NCBI GenBank assembly: GCA_937864005.1
Contig: CALMIL010000141.1
Span: 1-40,613 of the forward strand
From: an uncultured Burkholderiales bacterium
GTDB taxonomy: Bacteria > Pseudomonadota > Gammaproteobacteria > Burkholderiales > Burkholderiaceae_C
Length of the DNA: 40,613 bases
Reading direction: 5' to 3'
Below the pieces are notes generated by a model. That model ran no database searches and was not told the DNA's origin. It saw only the letters and a list, made by a program, of their open reading frames with translations. Position 1 is the first letter of the stretch. Each line of letters starts with the position of its first letter. Made by a program: the position numbers and the translations under genes. This document shows positions 27,088 through 35,750 of the stretch, piece after piece.

Positions 27088-28458
27088 ATGAGCAGGGGGC
27101 TGCTGCGGCTCGGCGCGCTGCTCGCCCTGCTGCTGGGCTGCGCGGCCGCGGGGATGCTCGTCGCCTGGTGGTCCGGCACGCTGCTGGCCGGGCTGCTGGG
27201 CGCCGTCGCGCTCGGCCTTTGCGCGCTGCTCGTGGCGCAGTCGATACGCGCCGGGCGGCTGCTGGCCTGGCTGCGCGGCGATGCGCAGGGCGGGCCGCCC
27301 GAACTGGCGGGTCGCGCGGGCGAGCTCGGCCATCAGATGCAAAAGGCGCTGCGCCGCCGCGAGCAGGGCATCGAGCACGAGCAGCAGCGGCTGACGCAGT
27401 TCCTGGCCGCGGTCGAGGCTTCGCCGAACGGGGTGTTGCTGCTCGACGCAAACCACCAGATCACCTGGTGCAGCCGCGTCGCGGCCAATCATCTGGGGCT
27501 GGACCCGCAGCGCGACCTCGCCCAGCCGGTGACCAACCTGGTGCGCGCGCCGGCCTTCGTCGAGCACATGCTGCACGGGCCCGCGGGCCAGCCGGTGGCC
27601 TTCCCCGGCGTCGGCGGCATGCGCATCTCGGCGCTCGTCCAGCCTTACGGCGACGGCCTGAAACTGGTGCTGACACAGGACATCACCGAGCCCGAGCGCA
27701 CCGAAGCGATGCGCCGCAATTTCGTCGCCAATGTGTCGCATGAAATCCGCACCCCGCTGACCGTGCTGGCCGGCTTCGTCGAGACGATGAGCGAGTTGCC
27801 GCTGAGCGAAGCCGAGCGCACGCGCGTGCTGGCGCTGATGGCGGCGCAGGCGCGGCGCATGCAGTCGCTGGTCGCCGATCTGCTGACGCTGGCGAAACTC
27901 GAGGGCAGCCCGCGCCCGCCGGCGGACCGCTGGACGCGGGTCGCCGATCTGATGAAGCGCGCGCAGGCCGACGCCGCCACGCTGTCCGAAGGGCGGCACG
28001 AGCTGCATCTGGACGCCGGCGGCGAGGCGCAGATCGCCGGCAGCGAAGCCGAACTGCACAGCGCGCTCGGCAACCTGGTCGTCAATGCGGTGCGCTATAC
28101 GCCGCCCGGCGGCCGCATCGACGTGCAATGGGCAGTCCGGGACGACGGCTGGGGCGTGCTGAGCGTCGCCGATACCGGCATCGGCATCGAGCGAGAGCAC
28201 CTGCCGCGGCTGACCGAACGCTTCTATCGGGTCGACGGCAGCCGTTCGCGCGATACCGGCGGCACCGGCCTCGGGCTGTCGATCGTCAAGCACGTGGTGC
28301 AGCGGCATGGCGGCGAGATCGATATCCACAGCGAACCGGGCCGGGGCTCGCGTTTCGCGTTGCTGCTGCCGCCGTCGCGTGTGCGCCAGGAGCCGGCTGC
28401 GGCGGTCGATCGGGCGGCGCACGGCCCGGGACCCGCCGCGAGCCCGCCGGCCCGCTGA
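27088..28458 (+). CDS. phoR: Phosphate sensor histidine kinase PhoR
   Basis: The 456-residue inner-membrane kinase that phosphorylates PhoB in low phosphate. Two N-terminal helices (about 6-28 and 31-50) with almost no periplasmic loop are typical of PhoR, which senses through Pst/PhoU rather than through an external domain. A PAS domain follows (about 103-200), then the dimerisation/phosphoacceptor helix with NVSHEIRTPL (His218). The ATPase domain has N-box NLVVNAVRYT and G-boxes DTGIGI and GGTGLGLSI. The last 25 residues are a Pro/Ala-rich tail outside the fold. No clear Shine-Dalgarno. It converges on the TonB-like gene, 65 bases away. Confidence 0.95.
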   Translation: MSRGLLRLGALLALLLGCAAAGMLVAWWSGTLLAGLLGAVALGLCALLVAQSIRAGRLLAWLRGDAQGGPPELAGRAGELGHQMQKALRRREQGIEHEQQRLTQFLAAVEASPNGVLLLDANHQITWCSRVAANHLGLDPQRDLAQPVTNLVRAPAFVEHMLHGPAGQPVAFPGVGGMRISALVQPYGDGLKLVLTQDITEPERTEAMRRNFVANVSHEIRTPLTVLAGFVETMSELPLSEAERTRVLALMAAQARRMQSLVADLLTLAKLEGSPRPPADRWTRVADLMKRAQADAATLSEGRHELHLDAGGEAQIAGSEAELHSALGNLVVNAVRYTPPGGRIDVQWAVRDDGWGVLSVADTGIGIEREHLPRLTERFYRVDGSRSRDTGGTGLGLSIVKHVVQRHGGEIDIHSEPGRGSRFALLLPPSRVRQEPAAAVDRAAHGPGPAASPPAR

Positions 28459-28523
28459 TCGCGCGATGCGCCGGCGGCGCTTTGGCGCCTGCACCGCGAC
28501 AACGCGCGCACGGCTTGCCGGCC

Positions 28524-29255
28524 TCAGCGCTGCAACTGAAACGACAACGCCACCAGGACCCAGGCCCGCTGCGCGACGCCGTCCTCGGCATACGGCTTGT
28601 ACAGCGCCTGCCGCGCCGCTTCGATCGCGGCGTCGTTCAGGCGTTGAAAGGCGGAGGCTTCGTGCAGTTCGATCTTCTCGGCGTGGCCGTCGGTGCCGAT
28701 CAGCACGCGCAGCACGACCCTGCCCTGCTCGCCGAAGCGGCGCGAGGCGCTCGGATACTCCAGTACCGGCGCACGCAGGTAGTCCGCGGCTTCGATCCGG
28801 CGTAGCGCAGGCGGCGCGGACGCGGCGCGCGTCACCGGCCACGACGCCGCGGCCCTGCCCTCGGGATTGATGGCTGGGGCCGCGGCCAGCAGGGTTGCCG
28901 CAGGCGCCGCTTCGGTGCTCGGCGGCGGCGGCTGTGCGGGCGCCGGCTCGATCGTCGGGGCCGGCACCGCGGCGACCAGGGGCTCGGGCGGTGGCGGCGG
29001 GCTGCGCTTTCGCTCGGGAGGAACCGGGGGCGCCGCGCGCGGCCTGGGTTGCGGCGGCTGCGGCGGCTCCGCGCGCGGTGCAGCCAGCGCGGCCGGTGGC
29101 TCGCCGAGCAGCATCACCATCACCGTCTGCTGCGCGGGCGCGGCGTCGGCGGGCCGCTGCGCGCGATCCAGCAGCGCCCACAGGCCGGCCGCATGCGCCA
29201 GCGCCACGGCGCCGACCACGGTCAGCTGCTGCAGGCTGGCCGGCGCCTTGTTCAT
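28524..29255 (-). CDS. tonB: TonB-like energy transducer of the haem operon
   Basis: A 243-residue protein with one N-terminal membrane helix (about 11-29), a long Pro-rich periplasm-spanning region (about 60-130, many PPP and EPP repeats) and a C-terminal TonB domain (about 165-243). The domain contains YPSASRRFGEQGRVVLRV, the family's YP..A...G..G.V motif. It should couple the proton-motive force, via ExbB/ExbD encoded elsewhere, to the haem receptor encoded in the same operon. The ATG at 29255 overlaps the hmuV stop (ATGA), so it is translationally coupled to the transporter. Whether it serves only this receptor cannot be told from sequence. Confidence 0.88.
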   Translation of the reverse strand: MNKAPASLQQLTVVGAVALAHAAGLWALLDRAQRPADAAPAQQTVMVMLLGEPPAALAAPRAEPPQPPQPRPRAAPPVPPERKRSPPPPPEPLVAAVPAPTIEPAPAQPPPPSTEAAPAATLLAAAPAINPEGRAAASWPVTRAASAPPALRRIEAADYLRAPVLEYPSASRRFGEQGRVVLRVLIGTDGHAEKIELHEASAFQRLNDAAIEAARQALYKPYAEDGVAQRAWVLVALSFQLQR

Positions 29256-30055
29256 GCCGCGGCGGCGGTCGCCACCAGCGGCGCGGCGGCCAGCGGATGG
29301 GCCAGAACGTGCGCTCGCACGCCGAAGCCGGCGGCGACCGTGGCTTCGCTCAGCACCGAAGCGGGCGGGCCCAGCCCCAGCACGCGGCCCAGATGCAGCA
29401 GCAGCACGCGGTCGGCATACATCGCCGCCAGGTTGAGGTCGTGCAGCACGGTGACGATGCCGATGCCGCGGCGCGCCGCGAAGGCGCGTGCCGCCAGCAG
29501 CAGCCCGTGCTGGTGCGCCAGATCGAGCGCGGCGGTGGGCTCGTCCAGCAGCAGATAGCGCGGGCCGTCGGCCTGCTCCTCCCACAACTGGGCAAAGGCA
29601 GCGGCCAAGTGCACGCGCGCCTGCTCGCCGCCGGACAGCGTATTGACGTCGCGCCCCGCCAGATGCCAGGCATCCGTCAGGCGCAGCGCCTGGGCCGCGA
29701 TCTCGTATTCCTGGCCTGCGCTGCCGCGCTGCACGGCCGCGTGCCGGCCCAGCTGCGCGACCTCGATGGCGCTGAAGGCGAACGCCACTTCGGGCCGCTG
29801 CGGCAATACGGCGCGCCGCCGCGCGCGCTCCAGCGCGCGCCAGCGGTGCAGCGCGCGGCCGTCGAGCCGCACCTCGCCTTGCACCTGCAGCGGCGGCGCG
29901 GGCCGCTCGCCGGCCAGCAGACGCAGCAAGGTCGATTTGCCGGCGCCGTTTTCGCCGAGCACGGCCACCGTCTCGCCCGGCGCCACCTGCAGCTGCAGCG
30001 CCTGCAGCAGCGTGCGTTCGCCGATGCGCGCCGTCAGGCCGTCGGCATGCAGCAT
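29252..30055 (-). CDS. hmuV: Haem ABC transporter ATPase HmuV
   Basis: The 267-residue ATPase of the haem importer. Walker A GENGAGKST is at 34-42, the signature is LSGGE (Glu in the last position, as usual for this family), and Walker B is YLLLDEPTAALD. An H-loop occurs in VLHDLNLA. The start is the ATG at 30055, five bases after the hmuU stop. It ends with a four-base overlap into the TonB-like gene. Confidence 0.93.
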   Translation of the reverse strand: MLHADGLTARIGERTLLQALQLQVAPGETVAVLGENGAGKSTLLRLLAGERPAPPLQVQGEVRLDGRALHRWRALERARRRAVLPQRPEVAFAFSAIEVAQLGRHAAVQRGSAGQEYEIAAQALRLTDAWHLAGRDVNTLSGGEQARVHLAAAFAQLWEEQADGPRYLLLDEPTAALDLAHQHGLLLAARAFAARRGIGIVTVLHDLNLAAMYADRVLLLHLGRVLGLGPPASVLSEATVAAGFGVRAHVLAHPLAAAPLVATAAAA

Positions 30056-30060
30056 CGCGT

Positions 30061-31158
30061 TCACAGCCCTTGCAGCCGCCTTCGCAGCAACAAGGCCAGA
30101 AAGAACGGCGCGCCCAGGCCGGCGGTGAGGACGCCGATCGGCAGCTCGGCCGGCGCGACCCAGGTGCGCGCGGCGACATCGGCGAGCACCACGAGCAGCG
30201 CACCGAGCAGCGCGGCCCCGGGCAGCACGGTGCGATGGTCCGGCCCGCAGGCCAGGCGCACCGCATGCGGCGCGACCAGGCCGACGAAGCCGATCACCCC
30301 GGTCAGCGCCACCAGCGATCCGACCGCGAGGGCGGTCAGCACGATGGCAAAGCGCTTGATGCGCATGACCTCGACGCCCAGGTGGCCGGCCTGCGCCTCG
30401 CCCAGCGCCAGCGCATTCAACGGCCGCGCCAGCTTGCAGCCCAGCGCCAGCGCGCCGAGCACGAGCGGCGCCACCGGGCCGACCGAGACCCAGGTGGCGC
30501 CGGACAGCGAGCCGAAGGTCCAGAAGGTCAGGTTGCGCAACTGCTCGTCGGTCGCCAGGTAGGACAGGAAGCCCACCCCGGCCATCGCCAGCGCGTTGAG
30601 CGCGATGCCGGCCAGCAGCACGAGCGGCAGCGACAGCGCGCCGCGCGCCGCGCCGATGCGGTAGACGAGTGCCGTGAAGGCGAGCGCGCCACCGAAGGCC
30701 GCCAGCGGCAGCGTCCATTCGCCGAGCAGGCGCGAGGCGCCCGGCAGCACGCTGGTGCCGAGCACGATGACCGCCGCCGCCGCCAGCGCCGCGCCGGTGG
30801 ATACGCCGATCAGCCCCGGGTCGGCCAGCGGGTTGCGAAACAGCGCCTGCATCAGCGCGCCCGACACGCCGAGCCCGGCGCCGGTGAGCAGCGCCAGCAG
30901 CACGCGCGGCGCGCGTATCGATTGCAGGATCGCGGCCTGTTGCGCATCCACCGCGCCGGTGTGCCAGCCGAGCTGTGCGGCCAGGATCTGCAGCGCGTCC
31001 AGCGGCGCGATGCGGTAGGCGCCGTGGCCGAGTGCGAAGAGCGCGCCGGCCGCCGTCAGCACCAGCAGCACCCCCAGCGCCCACGCCGCGGGCACGCGCG
31101 CCGGGCCGCCCGCCGGGCGCAGCGGCAGCGCGGGGCCGGTATGTTGCATCACGCTCAT
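30061..31158 (-). CDS. hmuU: Haem ABC transporter permease HmuU (FecCD family)
   Basis: A 365-residue FecCD/BtuC-type permease with about ten helices; it dimerises to form the inner-membrane haem channel. Typical segments are IRAPRVLLALLTGAGLGVSGALMQALFRNPLADP and GVIGFVGLVAPHAVR, shown here only in part as family anchors (LFRNPLADP, GFVGLVAPH). It follows hmuT with one base between stop and start. Confidence 0.94.
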   Translation of the reverse strand: MSVMQHTGPALPLRPAGGPARVPAAWALGVLLVLTAAGALFALGHGAYRIAPLDALQILAAQLGWHTGAVDAQQAAILQSIRAPRVLLALLTGAGLGVSGALMQALFRNPLADPGLIGVSTGAALAAAAVIVLGTSVLPGASRLLGEWTLPLAAFGGALAFTALVYRIGAARGALSLPLVLLAGIALNALAMAGVGFLSYLATDEQLRNLTFWTFGSLSGATWVSVGPVAPLVLGALALGCKLARPLNALALGEAQAGHLGVEVMRIKRFAIVLTALAVGSLVALTGVIGFVGLVAPHAVRLACGPDHRTVLPGAALLGALLVVLADVAARTWVAPAELPIGVLTAGLGAPFFLALLLRRRLQGL

Positions 31159-31159
31159 C

Positions 31160-32026
31160 TCATGCCGGCGCCTTGCCGAGCGCGACGGCCAGTTCGCGCA
31201 GCGTCTGCGGCAGGCGCGGGCCGAAGCCGAGGAGGGCGAGTGCGTCGGGGCCGTAGACGCGGCGCGCCTTGCCGGCCGGCGTCAGCGCCAGGCCGGGACG
31301 CGCCAGCAGCGCGTCGACGCCGCCGAGCGCCTCCAGCCCCTGCTGGGTGGTCACGATCACGTCCGGCGCGGCGGCCACGGCCGCTTCGGCGGCGAGCGGC
31401 TTGTAGCCGCCGAAGCTCGCCATCACGTTGCTGCCGCCGGCATAGCGGATCATGGCGTCGGCCGCCGTGCCGGCGCCCGCCACCTGCACCTGGTTGGCGG
31501 CATGCGACAGCACGAACAGCACGCGCGTCGCCGGCTTGCGGGGCACGATCATCGCCTGCGTGGCGGCCCAGTCGGCCTGCAGCTCGGCATCGAGCGCGCG
31601 CCCGCGTTCGGCGCGCTGCAGCGCCTCGGCGAGCAGCCTGACGTTGGCGCGCAGCGCCTCGATGCTGTGGTGGCTGTCGGCCTGCAGGATGCGCACACCG
31701 GCCGAGCGCAGCTGCTGCAGCGCCGTCGGCGGCCCGGCCTCGGCGGCGGTGAGCAGCAGCGTCGGCCGTAGCGACAGCACGCCTTCGGCGGAGAGCTGGC
31801 GCGGATAGCCGATCATCGGCAGTGCCCTGGCCGCCGCCGGGTAGATGCTGGTGGTGTCGGCACCGACCAGGAGCGCCTGCGCGTCCAGGCGAAAGACGAT
31901 CTCGGTCAGCGTGCCGTTCGCCGAGACGACGCGCAGCGGCGCCAGCTCGGCGCGCAGCGGCCGGCCGGCCAGAGCCAGCGCGGCGGCGCCAAGGCCCGCG
32001 GCGCCGAAGCGGCGCCGGCTCGTCAT
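31160..32026 (-). CDS. hmuT: Periplasmic haem-binding protein HmuT
   Basis: A 288-residue class-III (vitamin B12/siderophore/haem type) binding protein that hands haem to HmuUV. The mature part begins around LAPLRVVSANGTLTEIVFRL and includes VGADTTSIYP and the PDVIVTTQQGLEAL segment. The N-terminus is TSRRRFGAAG followed by a moderately hydrophobic Ala/Leu stretch and LRA, which matches a twin-arginine (Tat) signal (S-R-R-x-F) better than a Sec signal. The ATG at 32026 overlaps the hmuS stop (ATGA). Confidence 0.92.
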   Translation of the reverse strand: MTSRRRFGAAGLGAAALALAGRPLRAELAPLRVVSANGTLTEIVFRLDAQALLVGADTTSIYPAAARALPMIGYPRQLSAEGVLSLRPTLLLTAAEAGPPTALQQLRSAGVRILQADSHHSIEALRANVRLLAEALQRAERGRALDAELQADWAATQAMIVPRKPATRVLFVLSHAANQVQVAGAGTAADAMIRYAGGSNVMASFGGYKPLAAEAAVAAAPDVIVTTQQGLEALGGVDALLARPGLALTPAGKARRVYGPDALALLGFGPRLPQTLRELAVALGKAPA

Positions 32027-33087
32027 GCCGCGATGCCCGGCAGCGTGGCGAGCAGATCGCGCCAGGCCAGGATCTCCGGCTTGCCCGGCTTGCGCTCGCC
32101 GAAGAACATGGCGATGGTCTCGCCCTGCGCATCGAAGAGCTCGACCGAAGTGACGATGCCGTCGTTCGTCGGCTTGCGCACGAGCCAGGTGTGCGCCACC
32201 AGGTCTTCGCGCAGGTGCAGGCTGAAGCCGGGATCGAGCACATTGATCCAGGGCCCCATGATCTCGATCTTCTTCACCGGCCCGGTGTGGATCTGGATCA
32301 TGCCGGCGTTGCCGACGAAGCACATGATCGAGGTGCCCGCCGCGGCCGCGCCCTGCAGCAGCGCGCGCACCGTATCGTTGGGCAGCGGCCGCGCCATGCC
32401 GTCGGGGGCCAGGCGCAGCGCCTGCGTGCGCGCCACGCCGAAGCGGCGCAGCAGCGGGAAGAACTCGTGCGTATCGGCCATCGCCAGCCAGGCGGCGCGA
32501 AAGCCATCGACATCGATGCGGTCGTCGGCGGCCGGTGCCGGCCGCGCGGCGACCGGTTCGAAGCGGCCGCCGGGCGTCTGCTCGGCGTCGGCGTGGGCTT
32601 CGACGAAGGCGGCCCAGGCGCCGAGATCGGCGTCATCCTTCAGGAAGACCTTGTGGATGGCCGTGCCGGCGGCGTCGTAGATCTGCAGGCTGCGCTGCAC
32701 GCCGTGCGCCGTCTCCTCGGTCACCGCAAAGCCGTGTGCCCAGTGCATGTAGAAGATGCGCAGGTCGATATCGTCGCTCAGCACCAGGCCGACCGGCCCG
32801 TCGTGCGACATCGCCTTGTAGGCGCCGGTCTTCTCGTGCACCGCGGCCTCGTTGCGCGTGAGCGCCATCACCCGGCCGAGCGTGGGCAACTGCTCGAACA
32901 TCGCCGCCCAGGGCCCGCGCAGGCGCACGGCGCGCAGCGCCGAGGCGCGGCCGACCGCCGCGGCGATGGCCTCGCCTTCGGACACGCCCAGCGCCTGGGC
33001 CGCGGCGCGATGCCGCAGGCCGCGCGTGCGGCGCATGTCGAGGAAGCGCGTGTAGAGGTCGGGGGTGGCGGTATCGGTCGCTTGCAT
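32023..33087 (-). CDS. hmuS: Haem-degrading / haem-trafficking protein HmuS (HemS/ChuS family)
   Basis: The 354-residue cytoplasmic protein contains two tandem HemS/ChuX-type repeats (about 30-165 and 200-345), with LGVSEGEA and RNEAAVHEKTGAY in the first and NDTVRALLQGAA and VGNAGMIQIHTGPV in the second. Family members bind haem and either store, pass on or oxidatively open the ring to release iron. AGGAG lies six bases before the ATG. It is the second gene of the haem operon, 15 bases after hmuR. Confidence 0.94.
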   Translation of the reverse strand: MQATDTATPDLYTRFLDMRRTRGLRHRAAAQALGVSEGEAIAAAVGRASALRAVRLRGPWAAMFEQLPTLGRVMALTRNEAAVHEKTGAYKAMSHDGPVGLVLSDDIDLRIFYMHWAHGFAVTEETAHGVQRSLQIYDAAGTAIHKVFLKDDADLGAWAAFVEAHADAEQTPGGRFEPVAARPAPAADDRIDVDGFRAAWLAMADTHEFFPLLRRFGVARTQALRLAPDGMARPLPNDTVRALLQGAAAAGTSIMCFVGNAGMIQIHTGPVKKIEIMGPWINVLDPGFSLHLREDLVAHTWLVRKPTNDGIVTSVELFDAQGETIAMFFGERKPGKPEILAWRDLLATLPGIAA

Positions 33088-33102
33088 GGGGGAGCTCCTG
33101 GG

Positions 33103-35382
33103 TCAGTAGATGAGTTGAAGGTTGACGGCAACATTGATGCCCGGCTGGGTGTAGCGGTCCAGCCAGGGAGAGTCCGCGCTCAGTCCGGTCTGGCCGACGT
33201 TGCTCCACAGCCAGTACTGCTTGTCGAAGAGGTTGAAGACGCCGCCGGCCAGGCGCAGGTGCTTGTTGATATTCCAGTAGCCGGTGATGTCGACGAGGCC
33301 GAAGCCGGGCGTCAGGAACGGCTTGACGCCGCTCGCCGCGGTGGCCGAGCGCTTGCCCGAGACGCCGGTGATATTGAGCGCGCCGCCCCAGTCGCCGGCC
33401 GACGACGTGTAGCGCACGCCGGCAACGGCGGTCAGCGGGTTGATGCTGTTCAGCGGGTCGTTGGTATCCTCGTCCTTGCCGTTGGCGTAGGCGATGCTGC
33501 CGGCCAGCGCCCAGTTGCGGTCGAGCGCCCATTCGCCCTTCGCCTCGACGCCATAGATGCGCACGCGCGCCAGGTTGGTGGCCTGGAAGGTCGCGAAATA
33601 GCCCGGCACGCAGTTCGGATTGCTCGGGCAGTCGAGCTGGGTCTGCGAATCGATGAAATTCTTGTAGCGGTTGTAGAAGGCCGCCACCGCGTAGCTGGAT
33701 TCGTCGGCGCGGCCCTTGAAACCCAGTTCCAGGCCGCGGCTGGTCTCGGACACCAGGTCCGGGTTCGGGATCAGCGTGTACATCTGGATCGGGTTGCGGA
33801 ATGCCGCGTTGACATCGTCGAACGGCGGCGCGCGAAAGCCGAAGGCGTAGTTGCCGTAGACGTTGAAATCCGGGCTGATGCGATACATCAGCGCCAGCTT
33901 CGGCGACCAGGCGCTGTCGGAGAAGTCGGCCGCCTGAACGCCGGGCGGCACATTGGCCAGGTAGGTCGCGTCCGGATAGACCTTCAACTGGTAGTCGTCG
34001 TAGCGCAGCCCGGCCGTGACCATCAGGCGGTCGTTCAGCATCGAGATCTGGTCCTGCACGTAGAAGCCGAACTGCCGTGTGCTGGTATTCGGGAAGTCGC
34101 GCACCGGGAAGGTTTCGCCGGACAGGGTCTTGCTCTCGGTTCCGGTGGTCTGGTTGTAGACGGTCGCGTCGCGCAGCGCGCTCGAATCGGTATCCGAATA
34201 GTCGATGCCCCACAGGATGCGGTGCTGGGCGCGCTCGCCGTCGAGCAGGCTTTCCAGTTGCGCGGTCAGGCCGGTGATGCGCTGCTCGAAATCGAACTGG
34301 CGCGGGATGAAGCAGGTGTTGTTCCCCGGCGCGACACCCGAGCAGCCGGTGGTGGTGCTGGTGCGCGTCTCGTTCGAGGCCGAGTCGGTGGTCGATGTCT
34401 GCTGGTACAGGCTGGCGCTGAAGCCGGCGAGCCAGCCGCGCTCGGGATTGGTATAGGCGTAGTCGAGGCTGTAGCGCTGGCGCTTGTTCTCGTCGTCGCC
34501 GTTCAGGCTGGCGGTGCGCGGCGTGACCGAGTTCAGGCTCAGGACGTCGATCTCGTTGTTGCGGTCGAACCATTCGTAGACCGCACGCACGCGGTGCCCG
34601 TCGGCCGGCTGGAAGACGCCCTTGAGGAGCAGGTTTTGCTGGCGGATATCCTGCGGGTTGGGTTCGGTGCGCAACGGGCCGACCGTGCCGTTCGTGCCCA
34701 TGTTCTCCTGCTCGTGGCCGCTGAAATACGTATACAGCGCCATCGCCTGCCACGTCTGCGTGCCGTAGGCGGCGGTGGCGGAATTGGTCCAGCCGGTGTC
34801 GGCGCTGGCATAGGCGCTCTTGAAGGCGCCGTAGACCGGCGAGACTGCCAGGTCCAGATAGTCCAGCGGGTCCTTGGTCATGTACGAGACCACGCCGCCG
34901 AGTGCGTCCGAGCCGTACAGGCTGGAGGCCGGGCCGCGCAGGATCTCCACGCGCTTGACGCTGTCGAGGTCGACGAATGAGCGCGTCGAGTTGTTGAACG
35001 GCCCGATGCCGAACTGGAACAGGCTCGGTGCGCGGATGCCGTCGACCAGCATCTGCACCCGGTTGCCTTCCAGGCCGCGGATGTTGATGCTGTTGGCGCC
35101 GAAGCGGTTCGGGTCGCTGTTGACCGAGACGCCGGGCTCGTAGCGGATCAGGTCCTGCAGCGTGCGCACCAGGCCGCGGTCGATCTGCTGCGCGTCGATG
35201 GTGGAGACGGTCGCCGGCACCTCGGCTGTGTCCTCCTCGAAGCCGGTCGCGCTGACCGCGACCTCGGGCAGCCGGGTCTGCGGTCCTTGCGGACTCGTCT
35301 GCGCCTGCGCCAGAGCCGGCGCCAGCCACCAAAGCGCACTGCCGCAGCACGCCCAACCCAGGATCCTGTCTTTTCTGTTCAC
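33103..35382 (-). CDS. hmuR: TonB-dependent haem/haemoglobin receptor HmuR
   Basis: An outer-membrane receptor of 759 residues. It has a signal peptide (about 1-27, ending AQAQ), then a TonB-box-like region and plug domain (about 40-160, with LQDLIRYEPGVSV, NIRGLEGNRVQMLVDGIR and RVEILRGPASSLYGSDALGG). The 22-strand barrel ends in an aromatic-terminated strand (LQLIY). The haem-receptor FRAP box is at 516-519 and the NP.L box as NPDL at 540-543; Tyr535 lies between them. The start is the GTG at 35382, with GAAGG about 8 bases upstream. Open frame continues 99 codons upstream but would cover the Fur box and lacks a signal peptide. First gene of the haem operon. Confidence 0.93.
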   Translation of the reverse strand: MNRKDRILGWACCGSALWWLAPALAQAQTSPQGPQTRLPEVAVSATGFEEDTAEVPATVSTIDAQQIDRGLVRTLQDLIRYEPGVSVNSDPNRFGANSINIRGLEGNRVQMLVDGIRAPSLFQFGIGPFNNSTRSFVDLDSVKRVEILRGPASSLYGSDALGGVVSYMTKDPLDYLDLAVSPVYGAFKSAYASADTGWTNSATAAYGTQTWQAMALYTYFSGHEQENMGTNGTVGPLRTEPNPQDIRQQNLLLKGVFQPADGHRVRAVYEWFDRNNEIDVLSLNSVTPRTASLNGDDENKRQRYSLDYAYTNPERGWLAGFSASLYQQTSTTDSASNETRTSTTTGCSGVAPGNNTCFIPRQFDFEQRITGLTAQLESLLDGERAQHRILWGIDYSDTDSSALRDATVYNQTTGTESKTLSGETFPVRDFPNTSTRQFGFYVQDQISMLNDRLMVTAGLRYDDYQLKVYPDATYLANVPPGVQAADFSDSAWSPKLALMYRISPDFNVYGNYAFGFRAPPFDDVNAAFRNPIQMYTLIPNPDLVSETSRGLELGFKGRADESSYAVAAFYNRYKNFIDSQTQLDCPSNPNCVPGYFATFQATNLARVRIYGVEAKGEWALDRNWALAGSIAYANGKDEDTNDPLNSINPLTAVAGVRYTSSAGDWGGALNITGVSGKRSATAASGVKPFLTPGFGLVDITGYWNINKHLRLAGGVFNLFDKQYWLWSNVGQTGLSADSPWLDRYTQPGINVAVNLQLIY

Positions 35383-35750
35383 GTTGCCAGCCTTCGATCG
35401 TCGAGTGATGTCACGCCACGCTGTGCGCGGGCGGGAATGGACGGAGTTGGCTGGCTGGAAATCCGCGGCGGGCGCGGCTGTGGCTGGCGACTCGAGGCGC
35501 GAATGATAATGAGTTTTGTTTACGTTTGCAGTGGATGCTTTGCCGCCGGGACACGCGCCTCGGTATCCCTGCCACGACGGACAGGGATTCGGCGCGTCGG
35601 CAGGCTCATCCACTGCTTCGCACGCAGCGAGATCCGGACGCCGCGTCGGCGCTGCGGGGCGATGGCGCACGCCGCGCATTGCCGCGATTCATCTTCGATC
35701 GGGTGGCGCCGGAGGCCGACGCCGTTCGCGCTGCGTGTAAGCTTGCCCGG
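35383..35750. other. Divergent intergenic region between hmuR and serine hydrolase gene
   Basis: This 368-base stretch holds the Fur-box-like element and predicted hmuR promoter at 35499-35531, leaving a 5' leader of roughly 115 bases before hmuR. On the other side is a perfect 7-base inverted repeat (ATCCCTG at 35565-35571 with CAGGGAT at 35582-35588). The plus strand is open from 35526 in frame with the hydrolase, but that part lacks a protein-like sequence and is treated as non-coding. TAAGCT at 35738-35743 could be a -10 close to the hydrolase ATG. Confidence 0.6.
35499..35531 (-). promoter_or_regulatory. Fur-box-like operator overlapping hmuR promoter
   Basis: Bases 35499-35517 match 13 of 19 positions of the Fur consensus GATAATGATAATCATTATC, with an unbroken run AATGATAAT. 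On the minus strand TATCAT (35503-35508) is a near-consensus -10, with a weak CTGCAA (35526-35531) 17 bases before it. A repressor bound here would cover the -10, giving iron-dependent repression of the whole haem operon. Confidence 0.65.

Noticed and set aside
28476..28489. Small hairpin between phoR and the TonB-like gene as terminator
   Set aside because: Only five base pairs (GGCGC/GCGCC) and no T tract; too weak to call in such GC-rich DNA.
31822..34980. A 1052-codon plus-strand frame across hmuT, hmuS and hmuR
   Set aside because: It is antisense to three recognised genes, and its composition (Val, Asp, Arg, His) is that of a shadow frame.
35526..35750. N-terminal extension of the serine hydrolase by 75 residues
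   Set aside because: The added part has no protein-like features and would bury the membrane helix that begins at ATG 35751.
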